Counted from the stretch's first letter, positions 18,274-27,262 are shown. The stretch: DNA of 34,179 bases from an uncultured Clostridia bacterium (GCA_947588875.1 CANPZK010000007.1:1-34179), one strand, 5' to 3'. Program-made: numbers and translations. Notes: generated by a model not told the origin, from the letters alone.

Positions 18274-19170
18274 ATGGGTGATTTTGTGATAACTGAAAAG
18301 GGTATTATAACAAAATTAGTCGGCGGCTTCTATTATGTAGAAGCCGCCGAAAAGGTATATGAATGTAAGGCGAGGGGCGCGTTTCGCATAAAGGGAAACG
18401 CTCCGTGCGTCGGGGACAGCGTCGAGATAGGCATACCGGACGACGGCTACTGCGTTATCGAGAGCGTGCTCGATAGAAAAAACAGACTCGTCCGCCCCGC
18501 TCTGGCGAATATAGACAGGCTCGTCATAGTCGCCTCGTCGGCTCAGCCCTCGCCGAACACGCTCATAATAGATAAAATGATAGCGACGGCAGTCAAAAAG
18601 GGAATCGAGCCGATGGTCGTCATCAGCAAGACGGATTTAAAAAATCCCGAGGAGCTTTATAGGATATACAAAAATTCGGGAATAAAAACGGAGCTGTTCT
18701 CATCAAAGAGCTATGACGCGGAAGAGCTGCGAAAAAGCATACTCGCGCCCGGGCTTACGGCGTTCACGGGAAACTCCGGCGTCGGAAAATCCACGCTCTT
18801 AAACGCAATGCTTCCGTCGCTCACCCTTGAAACGGGAGATATAAGCCAAAAGCTCGGCAGAGGCAGACACACGACAAGGCAGGTCGAGCTGCACAAATGC
18901 GAGCAGGGCTATGTCGCCGATACTCCGGGATTTTCGACCGTCGATTTGCAAAGGTATGAAATCATCAAAAAGGACGAAATAGCTCCGTGCTTCACGGAGT
19001 TTATTCCATATCTGAACGATTGCCGCTTTACCTCCTGCTCGCACACGAAGGAGCTTGGCTGCGCCGTGCTTGAGGCGGTAAGGGAGGGCAAAATCGAGAA
19101 ATCGCGGCATACAAGCTACGTCGCAATGTATAACGAGGTAAAGGATATAAAGGAGTGGGAAATGAAATGA
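18274..19170 (+). CDS. rsgA: Ribosome small subunit-dependent GTPase A
   Basis: ISKTDL, GNSGVGKSTLLNAML, GRGRHTTRQVEL, DTPGFSTVDL, zinc knuckle CRFTSCSHTKELGCAV. Confidence 0.95.
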   Translation: MGDFVITEKGIITKLVGGFYYVEAAEKVYECKARGAFRIKGNAPCVGDSVEIGIPDDGYCVIESVLDRKNRLVRPALANIDRLVIVASSAQPSPNTLIIDKMIATAVKKGIEPMVVISKTDLKNPEELYRIYKNSGIKTELFSSKSYDAEELRKSILAPGLTAFTGNSGVGKSTLLNAMLPSLTLETGDISQKLGRGRHTTRQVELHKCEQGYVADTPGFSTVDLQRYEIIKKDEIAPCFTEFIPYLNDCRFTSCSHTKELGCAVLEAVREGKIEKSRHTSYVAMYNEVKDIKEWEMK

Positions 19171-19793
19171 ACAGATGTATAATAATCTCCGCCGCGCCGT
19201 ATTCGGACATCAGCTTTTACAAGAGTAAAATAGCCGACGGCGATTTTATAATATGCGCGGACGGCGGATATGATTACGCGCGCAACGCCGGAATAGAGCC
19301 GGATCTCATAGTAGGCGACTTCGACTCGGCGAGTATTCCCGATACCGACACGGAAACGATAATACTCCCCGTCCATAAGGACGACACCGACACAATGTAC
19401 GCCGCGCGCGAGGCGCTGAAAAGGGGATTTCGGGATATAGTTATGCTCGCCGCGACGGGCGGCAGAGAGGACCACACTCAGGCGAATTACGCCGTTATGC
19501 TCTATTTAAAGCGCCACGGGTGCAGCGTTAAGATAGCGGCGAAGGACTTTACCGTCTTTATCCTTGAAAACGAGCTTGTGACGATAGAAAATCAAAAGGA
19601 CAAGACCTTTTCAATTTTCCCGTTCGCCTGCAAGAGGTGCGGAATTTCCCTCAAGGGCTTTGAGTACCCGCTCGCCAGCTATACGCTCAAGGCGGAGTAC
19701 CCGCTCGGAGTCAGCAATGTGATAACCTCAGACAAGGCCGAGGTCGGCATAAGCGGCGGCTCGGCGATAGTATATATTTACGAGCTGTCGTAA
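19167..19793 (+). CDS. Thiamine pyrophosphokinase
   Basis: FIICADGGYDYARNAGIEPDLIVGDFDSA, HKDDTDTMYAAREAL, ATGGREDHTQANY; start ATG 19167 overlapping the rsgA stop. Confidence 0.94.
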   Translation: MNRCIIISAAPYSDISFYKSKIADGDFIICADGGYDYARNAGIEPDLIVGDFDSASIPDTDTETIILPVHKDDTDTMYAAREALKRGFRDIVMLAATGGREDHTQANYAVMLYLKRHGCSVKIAAKDFTVFILENELVTIENQKDKTFSIFPFACKRCGISLKGFEYPLASYTLKAEYPLGVSNVITSDKAEVGISGGSAIVYIYELS

Positions 19794-19801
19794 GGGGGAA
19801 T

Positions 19802-20731
19802 ATGGATATGAAGAAAATTCTTGTTACGGGCGGCACGGTTTTCGTCAGCCGCTACATTGCGGAATACTATGTGGCTAAGGGCTATGATGTGTACGTCCTC
19901 AACAGAAACAGCCGAGAACAGTCAAAGGGCGTAAGGCTTATAGAGGCTGACAGGTTTCATCTCGGAGAAGCGCTGCGCGAGCATAGCTTTGACGTCGTAA
20001 TCGACACGGCATACAGCGCCGAAGGGGTAAATTGCCTGTTAGACGCGATAGGGCATTACGAGGATTATATTTTCATCAGCTCCAGCGCCGTATATCCGGA
20101 GTACGGAACACAGCCGTTTAAAGAGGAAGCAAGAACGGCTGAAAATAAATATTGGGGAAAATACGGAACGGATAAAATCGAGGCTGAAAAAGCCGTATTA
20201 AGCAGAGCGCCGTCCGCATACATATTGCGACCGCCTTACTTATACGGGCAGATGAATAATGTGTACAGAGAAGCGTTCGTGTTTGACTGCGCGCTGAGCG
20301 GCAGGCGCTTTTATCTGCCTGAAAACGGCGAGATGAAATTGCAATTTTTTCATGTGGAGGACTTGTGCCGCTTCATTGACGTGCTGCTTGTAAAAAGACC
20401 GCAATACCATGTTTTCAATGTGGGAAATCAAAATCCCGTATCGGTTCGCCAATGGGTTGAAATGTGTTACAATGCAGTCGGAAAAGAGCCTGAAATCAAG
20501 AACGTCTATGATAATGTAGAACAGCGAAAATATTTTTGCTTTTATGATTATGAATATTACCTCGATGTATCAAGACAGCATGAATTGATGCCGGACGAAA
20601 AGGATTTGTGCGAGGGACTAAAGGAAGCCTTTGCATGGTATAAGGACAACTCGGATAAAGTGAATAAAAAGCCTTACTTTGAATTTATTGACAATGCGTT
20701 TGAATCGCGGCAAAATTCAAAGAGCATATAA
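19802..20731 (+). CDS. NAD-dependent epimerase/dehydratase family protein
   Basis: KKILVTGGTVFVSRYIAEYYVAKGYDVYVLNR (GGxxxxS Rossmann), FISSSAVYP, Y-x3-K-like YGTDKIEAEKAV. Confidence 0.88.
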   Translation: MDMKKILVTGGTVFVSRYIAEYYVAKGYDVYVLNRNSREQSKGVRLIEADRFHLGEALREHSFDVVIDTAYSAEGVNCLLDAIGHYEDYIFISSSAVYPEYGTQPFKEEARTAENKYWGKYGTDKIEAEKAVLSRAPSAYILRPPYLYGQMNNVYREAFVFDCALSGRRFYLPENGEMKLQFFHVEDLCRFIDVLLVKRPQYHVFNVGNQNPVSVRQWVEMCYNAVGKEPEIKNVYDNVEQRKYFCFYDYEYYLDVSRQHELMPDEKDLCEGLKEAFAWYKDNSDKVNKKPYFEFIDNAFESRQNSKSI

Positions 20732-20799
20732 ATTATTCTTTTGCGCTGTACTTTGTGCAAAGGATAGGAGCGCCGAGCAGAAATTTAGGAGTGATTTTA

Positions 20800-20916
20800 T
20801 GAATGAATTTTCTCAAAATATAAATGCGTTTTTCTCAAATTTTGGAAAGGGAAAAATAATGGTGCTTTCCACAGCCGAAAATCGGTATTTTAGGAAGTGG
20901 CGAATATGGATTTAAA
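20800..20916 (+). pseudogene. Truncated N-terminal remnant, possibly of a pyridoxamine 5'-phosphate oxidase-like protein
   Basis: AGGAG RBS then ATG reading MNEFSQNINAFFSNFGKGKIMVLSTAENRYFRKWRIWI*. The GKxMVLSTAEN segment resembles the start of PPOX-like flavoproteins, but the frame ends after 38 aa and overlaps the next gene start. Confidence 0.4.
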
Positions 20917-21376
20917 GTTAATTCGTGCCGACGTTAAGGACGCTGAACGTCTTTGGCGAATGCAGGCAGAGGCGTTTATGGATATGTATAATAGGTATCA
21001 GGATAAGGAAACAAGCCCGGCTGCCGAGCCGTTGGACAGAATGCTTGAACGGCTGAAGCAACCATTTACATATTACTACTACATTCAATCAGAGGGCGCT
21101 GTTGTGGGCGCTATCAGAGTAATTGATATGAAGCAGGCGGATAAATCGAAAAGGATATCGCCTATTTTCATAATGCCGCCCTATCGGAACAAGGGCATTG
21201 CGCAGAAAGCGGTGTTGGAAGCGGAGAGGATACACGGCAATTCAAACTGGGAGTTGGATACCATATTGCAGGAGGCGGGCAACTGCCATTTGTATGAAAA
21301 GCTGGGGTATCGTCAGACAGGGAAAACAACGCAAATCAACAACAAGATGACGCTGGTATTTTACAAAAAGGATTAA
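20906..21376 (+). CDS. GNAT family N-acetyltransferase
   Basis: DLKLIRADVKDAERLWRMQAEAF...GAIRVIDMK...ISPIFIMPPYRNKGIAQKAVLEAE (motif A R/QxxGxA) ... YEKLGYRQTG. Confidence 0.9.
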   Translation: MDLKLIRADVKDAERLWRMQAEAFMDMYNRYQDKETSPAAEPLDRMLERLKQPFTYYYYIQSEGAVVGAIRVIDMKQADKSKRISPIFIMPPYRNKGIAQKAVLEAERIHGNSNWELDTILQEAGNCHLYEKLGYRQTGKTTQINNKMTLVFYKKD

Positions 21377-21493
21377 CCAAATTACAGCTTGTCAAAATGA
21401 ACAAACAAAATTTTACACCGCTGATGTGACAAGTATTTATTTTTTATCAAAGCCGCAAAGAACACAGAACCACATTATGATAGAGGACAAGAT

Positions 21494-22291
21494 ATGATTT
21501 ACAGGCTTGACGAGCTTAGCGAAAACAGCATAAACCCCGTCACCGGCAGAGAATACGACGGCTCATGGATAATCCTGATTCTCACCGACAGCCGCGATTA
21601 CCGCTATATGTGCGGCGGCAATAACGGCTGCGCATATACGATAAAGCTCAGCAAAGCCCTGTGCGGCGACTGGAGAATGTCGGTCGGCGACTTCATAGGC
21701 TTTAACACCGCGAGAGAAAAGAATATGATACTCGTGATGACGGAAGACGAATTAAAAAGCGCCGAGCGCGGTTATTCGGGACACAGCTTTAACGAGCCCG
21801 AGCTGCGCCGAGGTGAACCGACCGTTCTCGTCCACAGCACTACAAAGGACGGCTGGCGCTCGATAGAGCGCGACGGTATGCTCAAATCATGGAACAGATT
21901 GAAATATGAAAATAAAATTTCCGAGGAGGAGCCGATAGGCTCAAAGCTCGGCGACCCGCCCGATTTCAGAGATTACATAATGTTCGGCGGAGGAGCGACG
22001 GGCGAGATAGTGGTTAATTCAAAGCAGAGCGGCAAAATCGTAATGGACGACAGCGCCGAATATGTAACGGGCGCAAGGCTCTACTTCGACGCGGATAAAA
22101 TGGCGCGCGACGGCCTGCTCATACGCGACGGCTGTCACATCAAGGCGGAGGGCGCTCTGCCGCTTGAGCCGTATATGATATGGGCGGCGACATGGGAAAG
22201 CGTCGGGCTTGAAGGTGAGATTTCAACTCCGAAAATCTTTTCAAGCTACGCCGACAGGAGATTTACTGATTTAACGGGAATCGTGATATGA
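21494..22291 (+). CDS. Uncharacterised protein with possible KptA/Tpt1-like ADP-ribosyltransferase fold
   Basis: TVLVHSTTKDGWRSIERDGMLKSWNRLK and ARLYFDADKMARDGLLIRDGCHIKAEGALPLEPYMI resemble the H-G-T and C-terminal segments of RNA 2'-phosphotransferases; low-confidence fold assignment. Confidence 0.8.
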   Translation: MIYRLDELSENSINPVTGREYDGSWIILILTDSRDYRYMCGGNNGCAYTIKLSKALCGDWRMSVGDFIGFNTAREKNMILVMTEDELKSAERGYSGHSFNEPELRRGEPTVLVHSTTKDGWRSIERDGMLKSWNRLKYENKISEEEPIGSKLGDPPDFRDYIMFGGGATGEIVVNSKQSGKIVMDDSAEYVTGARLYFDADKMARDGLLIRDGCHIKAEGALPLEPYMIWAATWESVGLEGEISTPKIFSSYADRRFTDLTGIVI

Positions 22292-22316
22292 ATAAAAATA
22301 ATAACGAGGTGAAAAT

Positions 22317-23015
22317 ATGTATCTGCGCGTTTCTGTGAGGAATACGGACAAAAAGGAAAGCTTTATGATAGAATCCGACGGCAAGAAGCGGCCGCTCGAC
22401 GGCTTTTCGAGAACAGCGTCGTTTGACTGCGGAAAAAATATAAACTGCCACGCCAATATCGAGTATATACCCAAAAACTCGTTTATGGGCTTTTGGGGGT
22501 GGCTTATGTTCATACTAAAGGAGATAGTAACGTCTATTCTCTTTTTTCTCGTGTTTGACAGGGGCGCGTGGTACGAGAATATAAGCCCGTTCAGAATCAA
22601 AAAGAAAATAGCCTTTAAGCCCTCGTCCAACGACGCGGGCGAGCTGAATTTTGAATTTAAAAACAGCGTGTTCAGCCGCAAAAACGGCAAATATACCCTG
22701 CCGAAAATAAGCATAATGACAAACGGAGTCATTCTGACGGAGGAGGTCGGCTATCTGCCGAACCTCGGCGGCATAAGGCTGGGCTTTATACATTATCTGT
22801 TTCAGGTGCTGGTTCCGTCCGTCATACTTTTGGCAATCTGCGCCTATGGTATAATCGCCGGTATCCTGCACTACAATCTGCCGGTTATGATAATAGCCTC
22901 GTCGTGCGCCTTCGTAATAGCGCTGGTAGACGTACTTATGCTTATCAGAGGCGTGAAAACAAGGCGCAGTATAGAAAATATAGTTCTATCGCAGATGAGG
23001 GGCATGGGAATATAG
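22317..23015 (+). CDS. Uncharacterised membrane protein
   Basis: 232 aa ORF with at least three hydrophobic segments (WGWLMFILKEIVTSILFFLVF, VLVPSVILLAICAYGIIAGIL, LPVMIIASSCAFVIALVDVLML). Confidence 0.8.
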   Translation: MYLRVSVRNTDKKESFMIESDGKKRPLDGFSRTASFDCGKNINCHANIEYIPKNSFMGFWGWLMFILKEIVTSILFFLVFDRGAWYENISPFRIKKKIAFKPSSNDAGELNFEFKNSVFSRKNGKYTLPKISIMTNGVILTEEVGYLPNLGGIRLGFIHYLFQVLVPSVILLAICAYGIIAGILHYNLPVMIIASSCAFVIALVDVLMLIRGVKTRRSIENIVLSQMRGMGI

Positions 23016-23094
23016 CTGCAAAATTTGCAATATCCGATATGTGTTGATATAATATAGTGGTTGATTGGAGATAAATTAAAAAGGAGGCTGCATT

Positions 23095-23622
23095 GTGAAA
23101 TACTATTGCGGCAAATGCCACAGAATATATGATGAAATGAAAAGCTGTCCAAAATGCAAGAGGGCGCTCACCGAGGGTGTTGACGGCAAAGCGCCGGTTA
23201 CCATAGTAAGCGCGTTCGGAATTGAAAAGGACAGGATAACGGCGGCGCTTGAAAGCGCGGATATCCCGTTTGCGACGAGAGCGGAAAGAAAGGAAATATC
23301 CGCCGACGCCATAACGGGGCTTGACAGCGCGCGGTACAGGATAGAGGTGCCGTATATGTATTATAAAAGGGCGATGAACGTCCTTGTGGGCATAAACGCC
23401 GTTTCGGTCGAGGATTATCCCGATGCCGACGGAGAGCCTGTGGACGAGAGCGACGAGGAGCTTTCTTCCGCCGTCGAGGAGTTTGAGGAGATGTCGCCGA
23501 GCAAGAGGACGTTCGTGAGGATAATTTCGATAATCTTGCTCATACTTGTGGTTTCGCTCGTGATTTTCGGGGTGGATTTTATCGCAAACGCGGTAAAGGG
23601 ATTATTCGCTCAGGGAGCATAA
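23095..23622 (+). CDS. Zinc-ribbon protein with DUF2007-like domain and C-terminal TM
   Basis: YYCGKCHRIYDEMKSCPKCKRAL zinc ribbon; IEVPYMYYKRAMNVLVG; C-terminal TM. GTG start with AAGGAGG upstream. Confidence 0.82.
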   Translation: MKYYCGKCHRIYDEMKSCPKCKRALTEGVDGKAPVTIVSAFGIEKDRITAALESADIPFATRAERKEISADAITGLDSARYRIEVPYMYYKRAMNVLVGINAVSVEDYPDADGEPVDESDEELSSAVEEFEEMSPSKRTFVRIISIILLILVVSLVIFGVDFIANAVKGLFAQGA

Positions 23623-23663
23623 TATTTGTAATTAAAAGCTAAATATAAAGGAGAGATTTTAGC

Positions 23664-24935
23664 ATGGGAAGAAAAATAAGCACCGCCTGCGTGCAGGGCG
23701 GGTATGAGCCGAAGGACGGCGAGGCGCGCGTTTTGCCGATAATACAGAGCACGACCTATAAATACAACAGCGCCGACACCATGGGCAAGCTGTTTGACCT
23801 TGAGGAGGACGGCTTCTTCTACACAAGGCTCGCAAACCCGACGCTCGACGCGGTCGAGAGAAAGATAGCGGAGCTTGAGGGCGGAGTCGGAGCGATGCTC
23901 ACCTCATCGGGACAGGCGGCCTCTATGATGTCTGTAACGAATATATGCCACGCGGGCGACCACGTCGTATGCGCCAGCGCGATATACGGCGGAACGTTCA
24001 ATCTTTTCAACAAGACCCTGCGCGAGCTTGGGATAGATTTTACCTTTGTAAACCCGACCGCAAGCGAAGATGAGCTTATGGCGGCGTTTAAGGACAACAC
24101 GCGGGCGGTTTTCACCGAGAGCCTCGCAAATCCGTCGCTCGTCGTTACGGATATAGAGATGTACGCCCGCTGCGCCCACGCTCATAATGTTCCGCTGATA
24201 GTCGACAACACCTTCCCAACGCCGATAAACTGCCGCCCGTTTGAGTTCGGAGCGGATATAGTGGTACATTCGACTACAAAATATATGGACGGTCACGCGG
24301 TCGCCCTCGGCGGAGTTATAGTAGACAGCGGAAAATTCGACTGGAAAAAGGGCGGCTATACGATGCTCACGGAGCCGGACGAAACGTATCACGGCGTTGT
24401 CTATACCGAGATGTTCGGCAATATGGCTTATATAGTAAAGGCGAGGACTCATCTTATGCGCGACATGGGCGCGCAGGCGGCCCCGATGAACGCATTTTTG
24501 CTGAATTTGGGACTTGAAACGCTTCATTTAAGAGTGCCGCGCCACTGTGAAAACGCGGCTGTTCTCGCGGAATTTCTTGAAAACAACGACAAGATAGAGT
24601 GGGTGAATTACCCGGGGCTTAAGAGCAGCGAGTACTATGAGCTTGCTCAGAAATATATGCCTAACGGCAGCAGCGGAGTTATATCGTTCGGCGTTAAGGG
24701 CGGCAGAGACGCGGCTGCAAAGCTGATGGAATCTCTCAAGCTTGCGGCTATGGTAATACACGTTGCGGACGCGCGTACCAGCGTGCTTCACCCCGCGAGC
24801 ACCACTCACAGGCAGATGAGCGACGAACAGCTTGCCGACTGCGGCATAAGCCCGAATATGATAAGGCTCTCCGTCGGCATTGAGGATATAGACGATATAC
24901 TCGACGACTTTAAACAGGCGTTGGAGAAGATTTGA
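23664..24935 (+). CDS. Cys/Met metabolism PLP-dependent enzyme (O-acetylhomoserine sulfhydrylase-like)
   Basis: STACVQGGYEP, PIIQSTTYKYNSAD, YTRLANPTLDAVERKIAELEGG, DIVVHSTTKYMDGHAVALGG (PLP Lys). Confidence 0.94.
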   Translation: MGRKISTACVQGGYEPKDGEARVLPIIQSTTYKYNSADTMGKLFDLEEDGFFYTRLANPTLDAVERKIAELEGGVGAMLTSSGQAASMMSVTNICHAGDHVVCASAIYGGTFNLFNKTLRELGIDFTFVNPTASEDELMAAFKDNTRAVFTESLANPSLVVTDIEMYARCAHAHNVPLIVDNTFPTPINCRPFEFGADIVVHSTTKYMDGHAVALGGVIVDSGKFDWKKGGYTMLTEPDETYHGVVYTEMFGNMAYIVKARTHLMRDMGAQAAPMNAFLLNLGLETLHLRVPRHCENAAVLAEFLENNDKIEWVNYPGLKSSEYYELAQKYMPNGSSGVISFGVKGGRDAAAKLMESLKLAAMVIHVADARTSVLHPASTTHRQMSDEQLADCGISPNMIRLSVGIEDIDDILDDFKQALEKI

Positions 24936-24939
24936 TATA

Positions 24940-25608
24940 ATGTTTGAATTTAAGCATCTTACAATAATTTTGGGACATTACGGCTGCGGAAAAACGAATC
25001 TTTCGCTCAACATAGCGCTCGACCTCGCAAGCCGGGGCAAGCGGGTGACGATAGCCGACCTTGACGTAGTAAACCCCTACTTCAGGACAGGCGATTACCG
25101 CGAAATGCTCGAGCAGAGCGGGATACGCGTTGTAGCGCCGGTGTTCGCCGCAACCAATTTAGACAATCCTTCGCTTCCCGCCGCTATGGGAGATATATTT
25201 GAGCCGCACGGCGACGAGTATGCCGTTGTCGACGTGGGCGGGGACGACGCAGGAGCCTTCGCTCTCGGGCAGTATTCAGCTAAGATAAACAGCTATGAGG
25301 ACAAGGATATTTTCTATGTTGTGAATAAGTTCCGCTCGCTTACGTCAACGCCGGAGGACTGCGCCGAAATTCTCCGAGAGATAGAATCCGCGGCGAGGAT
25401 AAAAGCCACGGCGGTCGCGAACAATTCGCATTTGCAGGAGCTGACGACCCCGCAGGACGTGCGCTCCTCGGTCGAATACGCAAAAAAAACGGCGGATATA
25501 CTCAAATTACCGCTTGCATTTACCGCGCTTGAGAGTAAAATAATAGGCGGGGCTCGCGATATTTCTCCCGCGTATGAAATCAGGCGGATAGTTAAGCCTC
25601 CGTTTTGA
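24940..25608 (+). CDS. P-loop ATPase (MinD/ParA/CobQ-like)
   Basis: ILGHYGCGKTNLSLNIALDLASRGKRVTIADLDVVNPYFRTGD, deviant Walker A; adjacent to kor operon. Confidence 0.88.
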   Translation: MFEFKHLTIILGHYGCGKTNLSLNIALDLASRGKRVTIADLDVVNPYFRTGDYREMLEQSGIRVVAPVFAATNLDNPSLPAAMGDIFEPHGDEYAVVDVGGDDAGAFALGQYSAKINSYEDKDIFYVVNKFRSLTSTPEDCAEILREIESAARIKATAVANNSHLQELTTPQDVRSSVEYAKKTADILKLPLAFTALESKIIGGARDISPAYEIRRIVKPPF

Positions 25609-25630
25609 TTTTGCCGCGAACGGTTTATAC

Positions 25631-25862
25631 GCGCCGCAGCAGCCCGTTTTAGCTTAGCGACGGCGACAGAGGATTCGGGGCGGCGACCTCGGCGCGGCAG
25701 CTGCCGCGCCGGAAAAACGCGGCGGCGCAGATCCCCTGACAGGGGCAGGCTTGCCGTAGCGCCGCGTTTTTCGTTAAATTTCCGCCGGAGGCGGAAATTT
25801 AACGGTCGCCGCCCCGAAAGCCGGTCGCTCAGCCCAATGCGGCATAGAGCAGACTGCGGCGC
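25631..25862. repeat. Nested inverted-repeat shell around cloverleaf copy E2
   Basis: Outer GCGCCGCAG (25631-25639)/CTGCGGCGC (25854-25862), perfect; middle GCTTAGCGACGGC (25652-25664)/GCCGGTCGCTCAGC (25820-25833), near-perfect. Confidence 0.6.
25674..25818 (-). repeat. Cloverleaf intergenic element, copy E2 (inverted relative to E1)
   Basis: Perfect 15-bp closing stem TTCGGGGCGGCGACC (25674-25688)/GGTCGCCGCCCCGAA (25804-25818); hairpin C perfect palindrome 25690-25711; hairpin B 25712-25724/25760-25772; hairpin A 25773-25786/25790-25803. Confidence 0.87.
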
Positions 25863-25966
25863 CGACAGAGGGCTTAAAACCATCGCCAAATCATTGTAAA
25901 ATTATAAAAATAAAAAATGAAAAACCATAATCAAATTAAAATAAATTCGGAGGGAGGAATTTCTCT

Positions 25967-26173
25967 ATGGCTAAAATCACGGTCAATGAAAACCTGTGCA
26001 AGGGCTGCGAGCTCTGCGTGAACTCATGCCCAAAGCACATAATCGCGCTGAAGCACGACGTTATAAACGCAAAGGGCTATCATCCTGCCGCATTGATAAA
26101 CGAGGAGGAGTGCATAGGCTGTAAGGCGTGCGCGACAATGTGTCCCGATCTTGCTATAACGGTTGAAAGATAA
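25967..26173 (+). CDS. korD: 4Fe-4S ferredoxin-type subunit of 2-oxoacid oxidoreductase
   Basis: CKGCELCVNSCPKHII ... CIGCKACATMCPDLAI: two CxxCxxCxxxCP clusters; first gene of korDABC. Confidence 0.92.
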   Translation: MAKITVNENLCKGCELCVNSCPKHIIALKHDVINAKGYHPAALINEEECIGCKACATMCPDLAITVER

Positions 26174-26200
26174 CGATTAGGAAAGGAATGAATAATAAAA

Positions 26201-27262
26201 ATGGCAGAAAGATTTTTAATGAAGGGTAACGAAGCTCTTGCAGAAGCCGCAATACAGGCGGGCTGCCGCCATTTCTTCGGTTATCCTATAACTCCGCAGA
26301 CGGAGCTTGCGGCATATATGTCCAAGAAAATGCCGAAGGTCGGCGGTACATATCTTCAGGCGGAGTCGGAGCTTGCGGCGGCGAATATGGTGCTCGGCTG
26401 CGCGAGCGCAGGGTGCAGGGCGATGACCTCGTCAAGCTCGCCCGGAATAAGCCTGAAAACGGAGGCTATATCCTATATGGCAGGCTCGGACGTTCCGGCG
26501 CTCATAATCAACGTCCAGAGAGGCGGCCCCGGACTCGGCGGCATACAGCCCTCTCAGGCGGACTATTGGCAGGCGACAAAGGCCACGGGTCACGGCGACT
26601 TTCAAATACTCGTCTTTGCTCCGGCGACGGTGCAGGAGATGGTAAACCTTGTCGGCAAGGCGTTCGACCTCGGCGATAAATACAGAATGCCGGCGATGAT
26701 ACTCGCCGACGGTATGCTCGGGCAGATGATGGAGCCGGTTGAAATACCGGACGGCAGCAATACCGAGCTGCCCGAAAAGCCGTGGGCGACGAACGGACAC
26801 CAAAACAAGAGAGAGCACAATATAATCAACTCGCTCTACCTCACGCCGCAGGCGCTGGAAAAGCTCGTGCGCGAGAGATTTGAGAGATACGAGATAATAA
26901 AGAAAAACGAGCAAATGGCTGAGGAGTACCTCACGGACGACGCGGATATAATCGTGGTGGCATACGGAGCGTCGGCGAGAGTTTCGCACAGCGCGGTGGA
27001 CAGCGCAAGACAGCAGGGAATAAAGGCGGGGCTTATAAGACCGATAACGCTCTGGCCGTTCCCGACGGATACGCTCGCGAAGGCGGCGGAGCACGCGAAG
27101 GCGTTTTTGAGCGTCGAGATGTCAATGGGTCAGATGGTAGACGACGTAAAGCTCGCGATAAACTGCTCAAGACCGGTAGAGTTTTACGGCAGAACAGGCG
27201 GAATGATACCAACGCCCGATGAGATTTTACAGCAGATAATTGAGCTTGGAGGCGAGAAATAA
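26201..27262 (+). CDS. korA: 2-oxoacid:ferredoxin oxidoreductase alpha subunit (KorA/VorB type)
   Basis: [73 protein letters not shown]. Confidence 0.95.
   Translation: MAERFLMKGNEALAEAAIQAGCRHFFGYPITPQTELAAYMSKKMPKVGGTYLQAESELAAANMVLGCASAGCRAMTSSSSPGISLKTEAISYMAGSDVPALIINVQRGGPGLGGIQPSQADYWQATKATGHGDFQILVFAPATVQEMVNLVGKAFDLGDKYRMPAMILADGMLGQMMEPVEIPDGSNTELPEKPWATNGHQNKREHNIINSLYLTPQALEKLVRERFERYEIIKKNEQMAEEYLTDDADIIVVAYGASARVSHSAVDSARQQGIKAGLIRPITLWPFPTDTLAKAAEHAKAFLSVEMSMGQMVDDVKLAINCSRPVEFYGRTGGMIPTPDEILQQIIELGGEK

Noticed and set aside
20679-20915. 78-aa ORF MNLLTMRLNRGKIQRAY...
   Set aside because: Starts inside the epimerase gene in another frame; only the internal ATG at 20800 has an RBS and plausible similarity, reported as a remnant.
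21388-21433. Inverted repeat CTTGTCA...TGACAAG after the GNAT gene
   Set aside because: Only 7 bp with a ~32-nt loop; could be a weak terminator, but not supportable on its own.
23622-23664. SAM riboswitch/T-box upstream of the O-acetylhomoserine sulfhydrylase-like gene
   Set aside because: Intergenic gap is only ~40 nt, too short for either.
23904-24527. 207-aa minus-strand ORF opposite the Cys/Met PLP enzyme
   Set aside because: No recognisable domain; the plus frame is an unambiguous PLP enzyme.
25314-25889. 191-aa minus-strand ORF covering the ATPase 3' end and element E2
   Set aside because: Reads through the palindromic element and antisense of a real gene; low-complexity Arg-rich protein.
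26432-27094. 220-aa minus-strand ORF opposite korA
   Set aside because: Arg/Leu-rich translation without family motifs, an artefact of GC-biased codons in a clearly coding korA frame.
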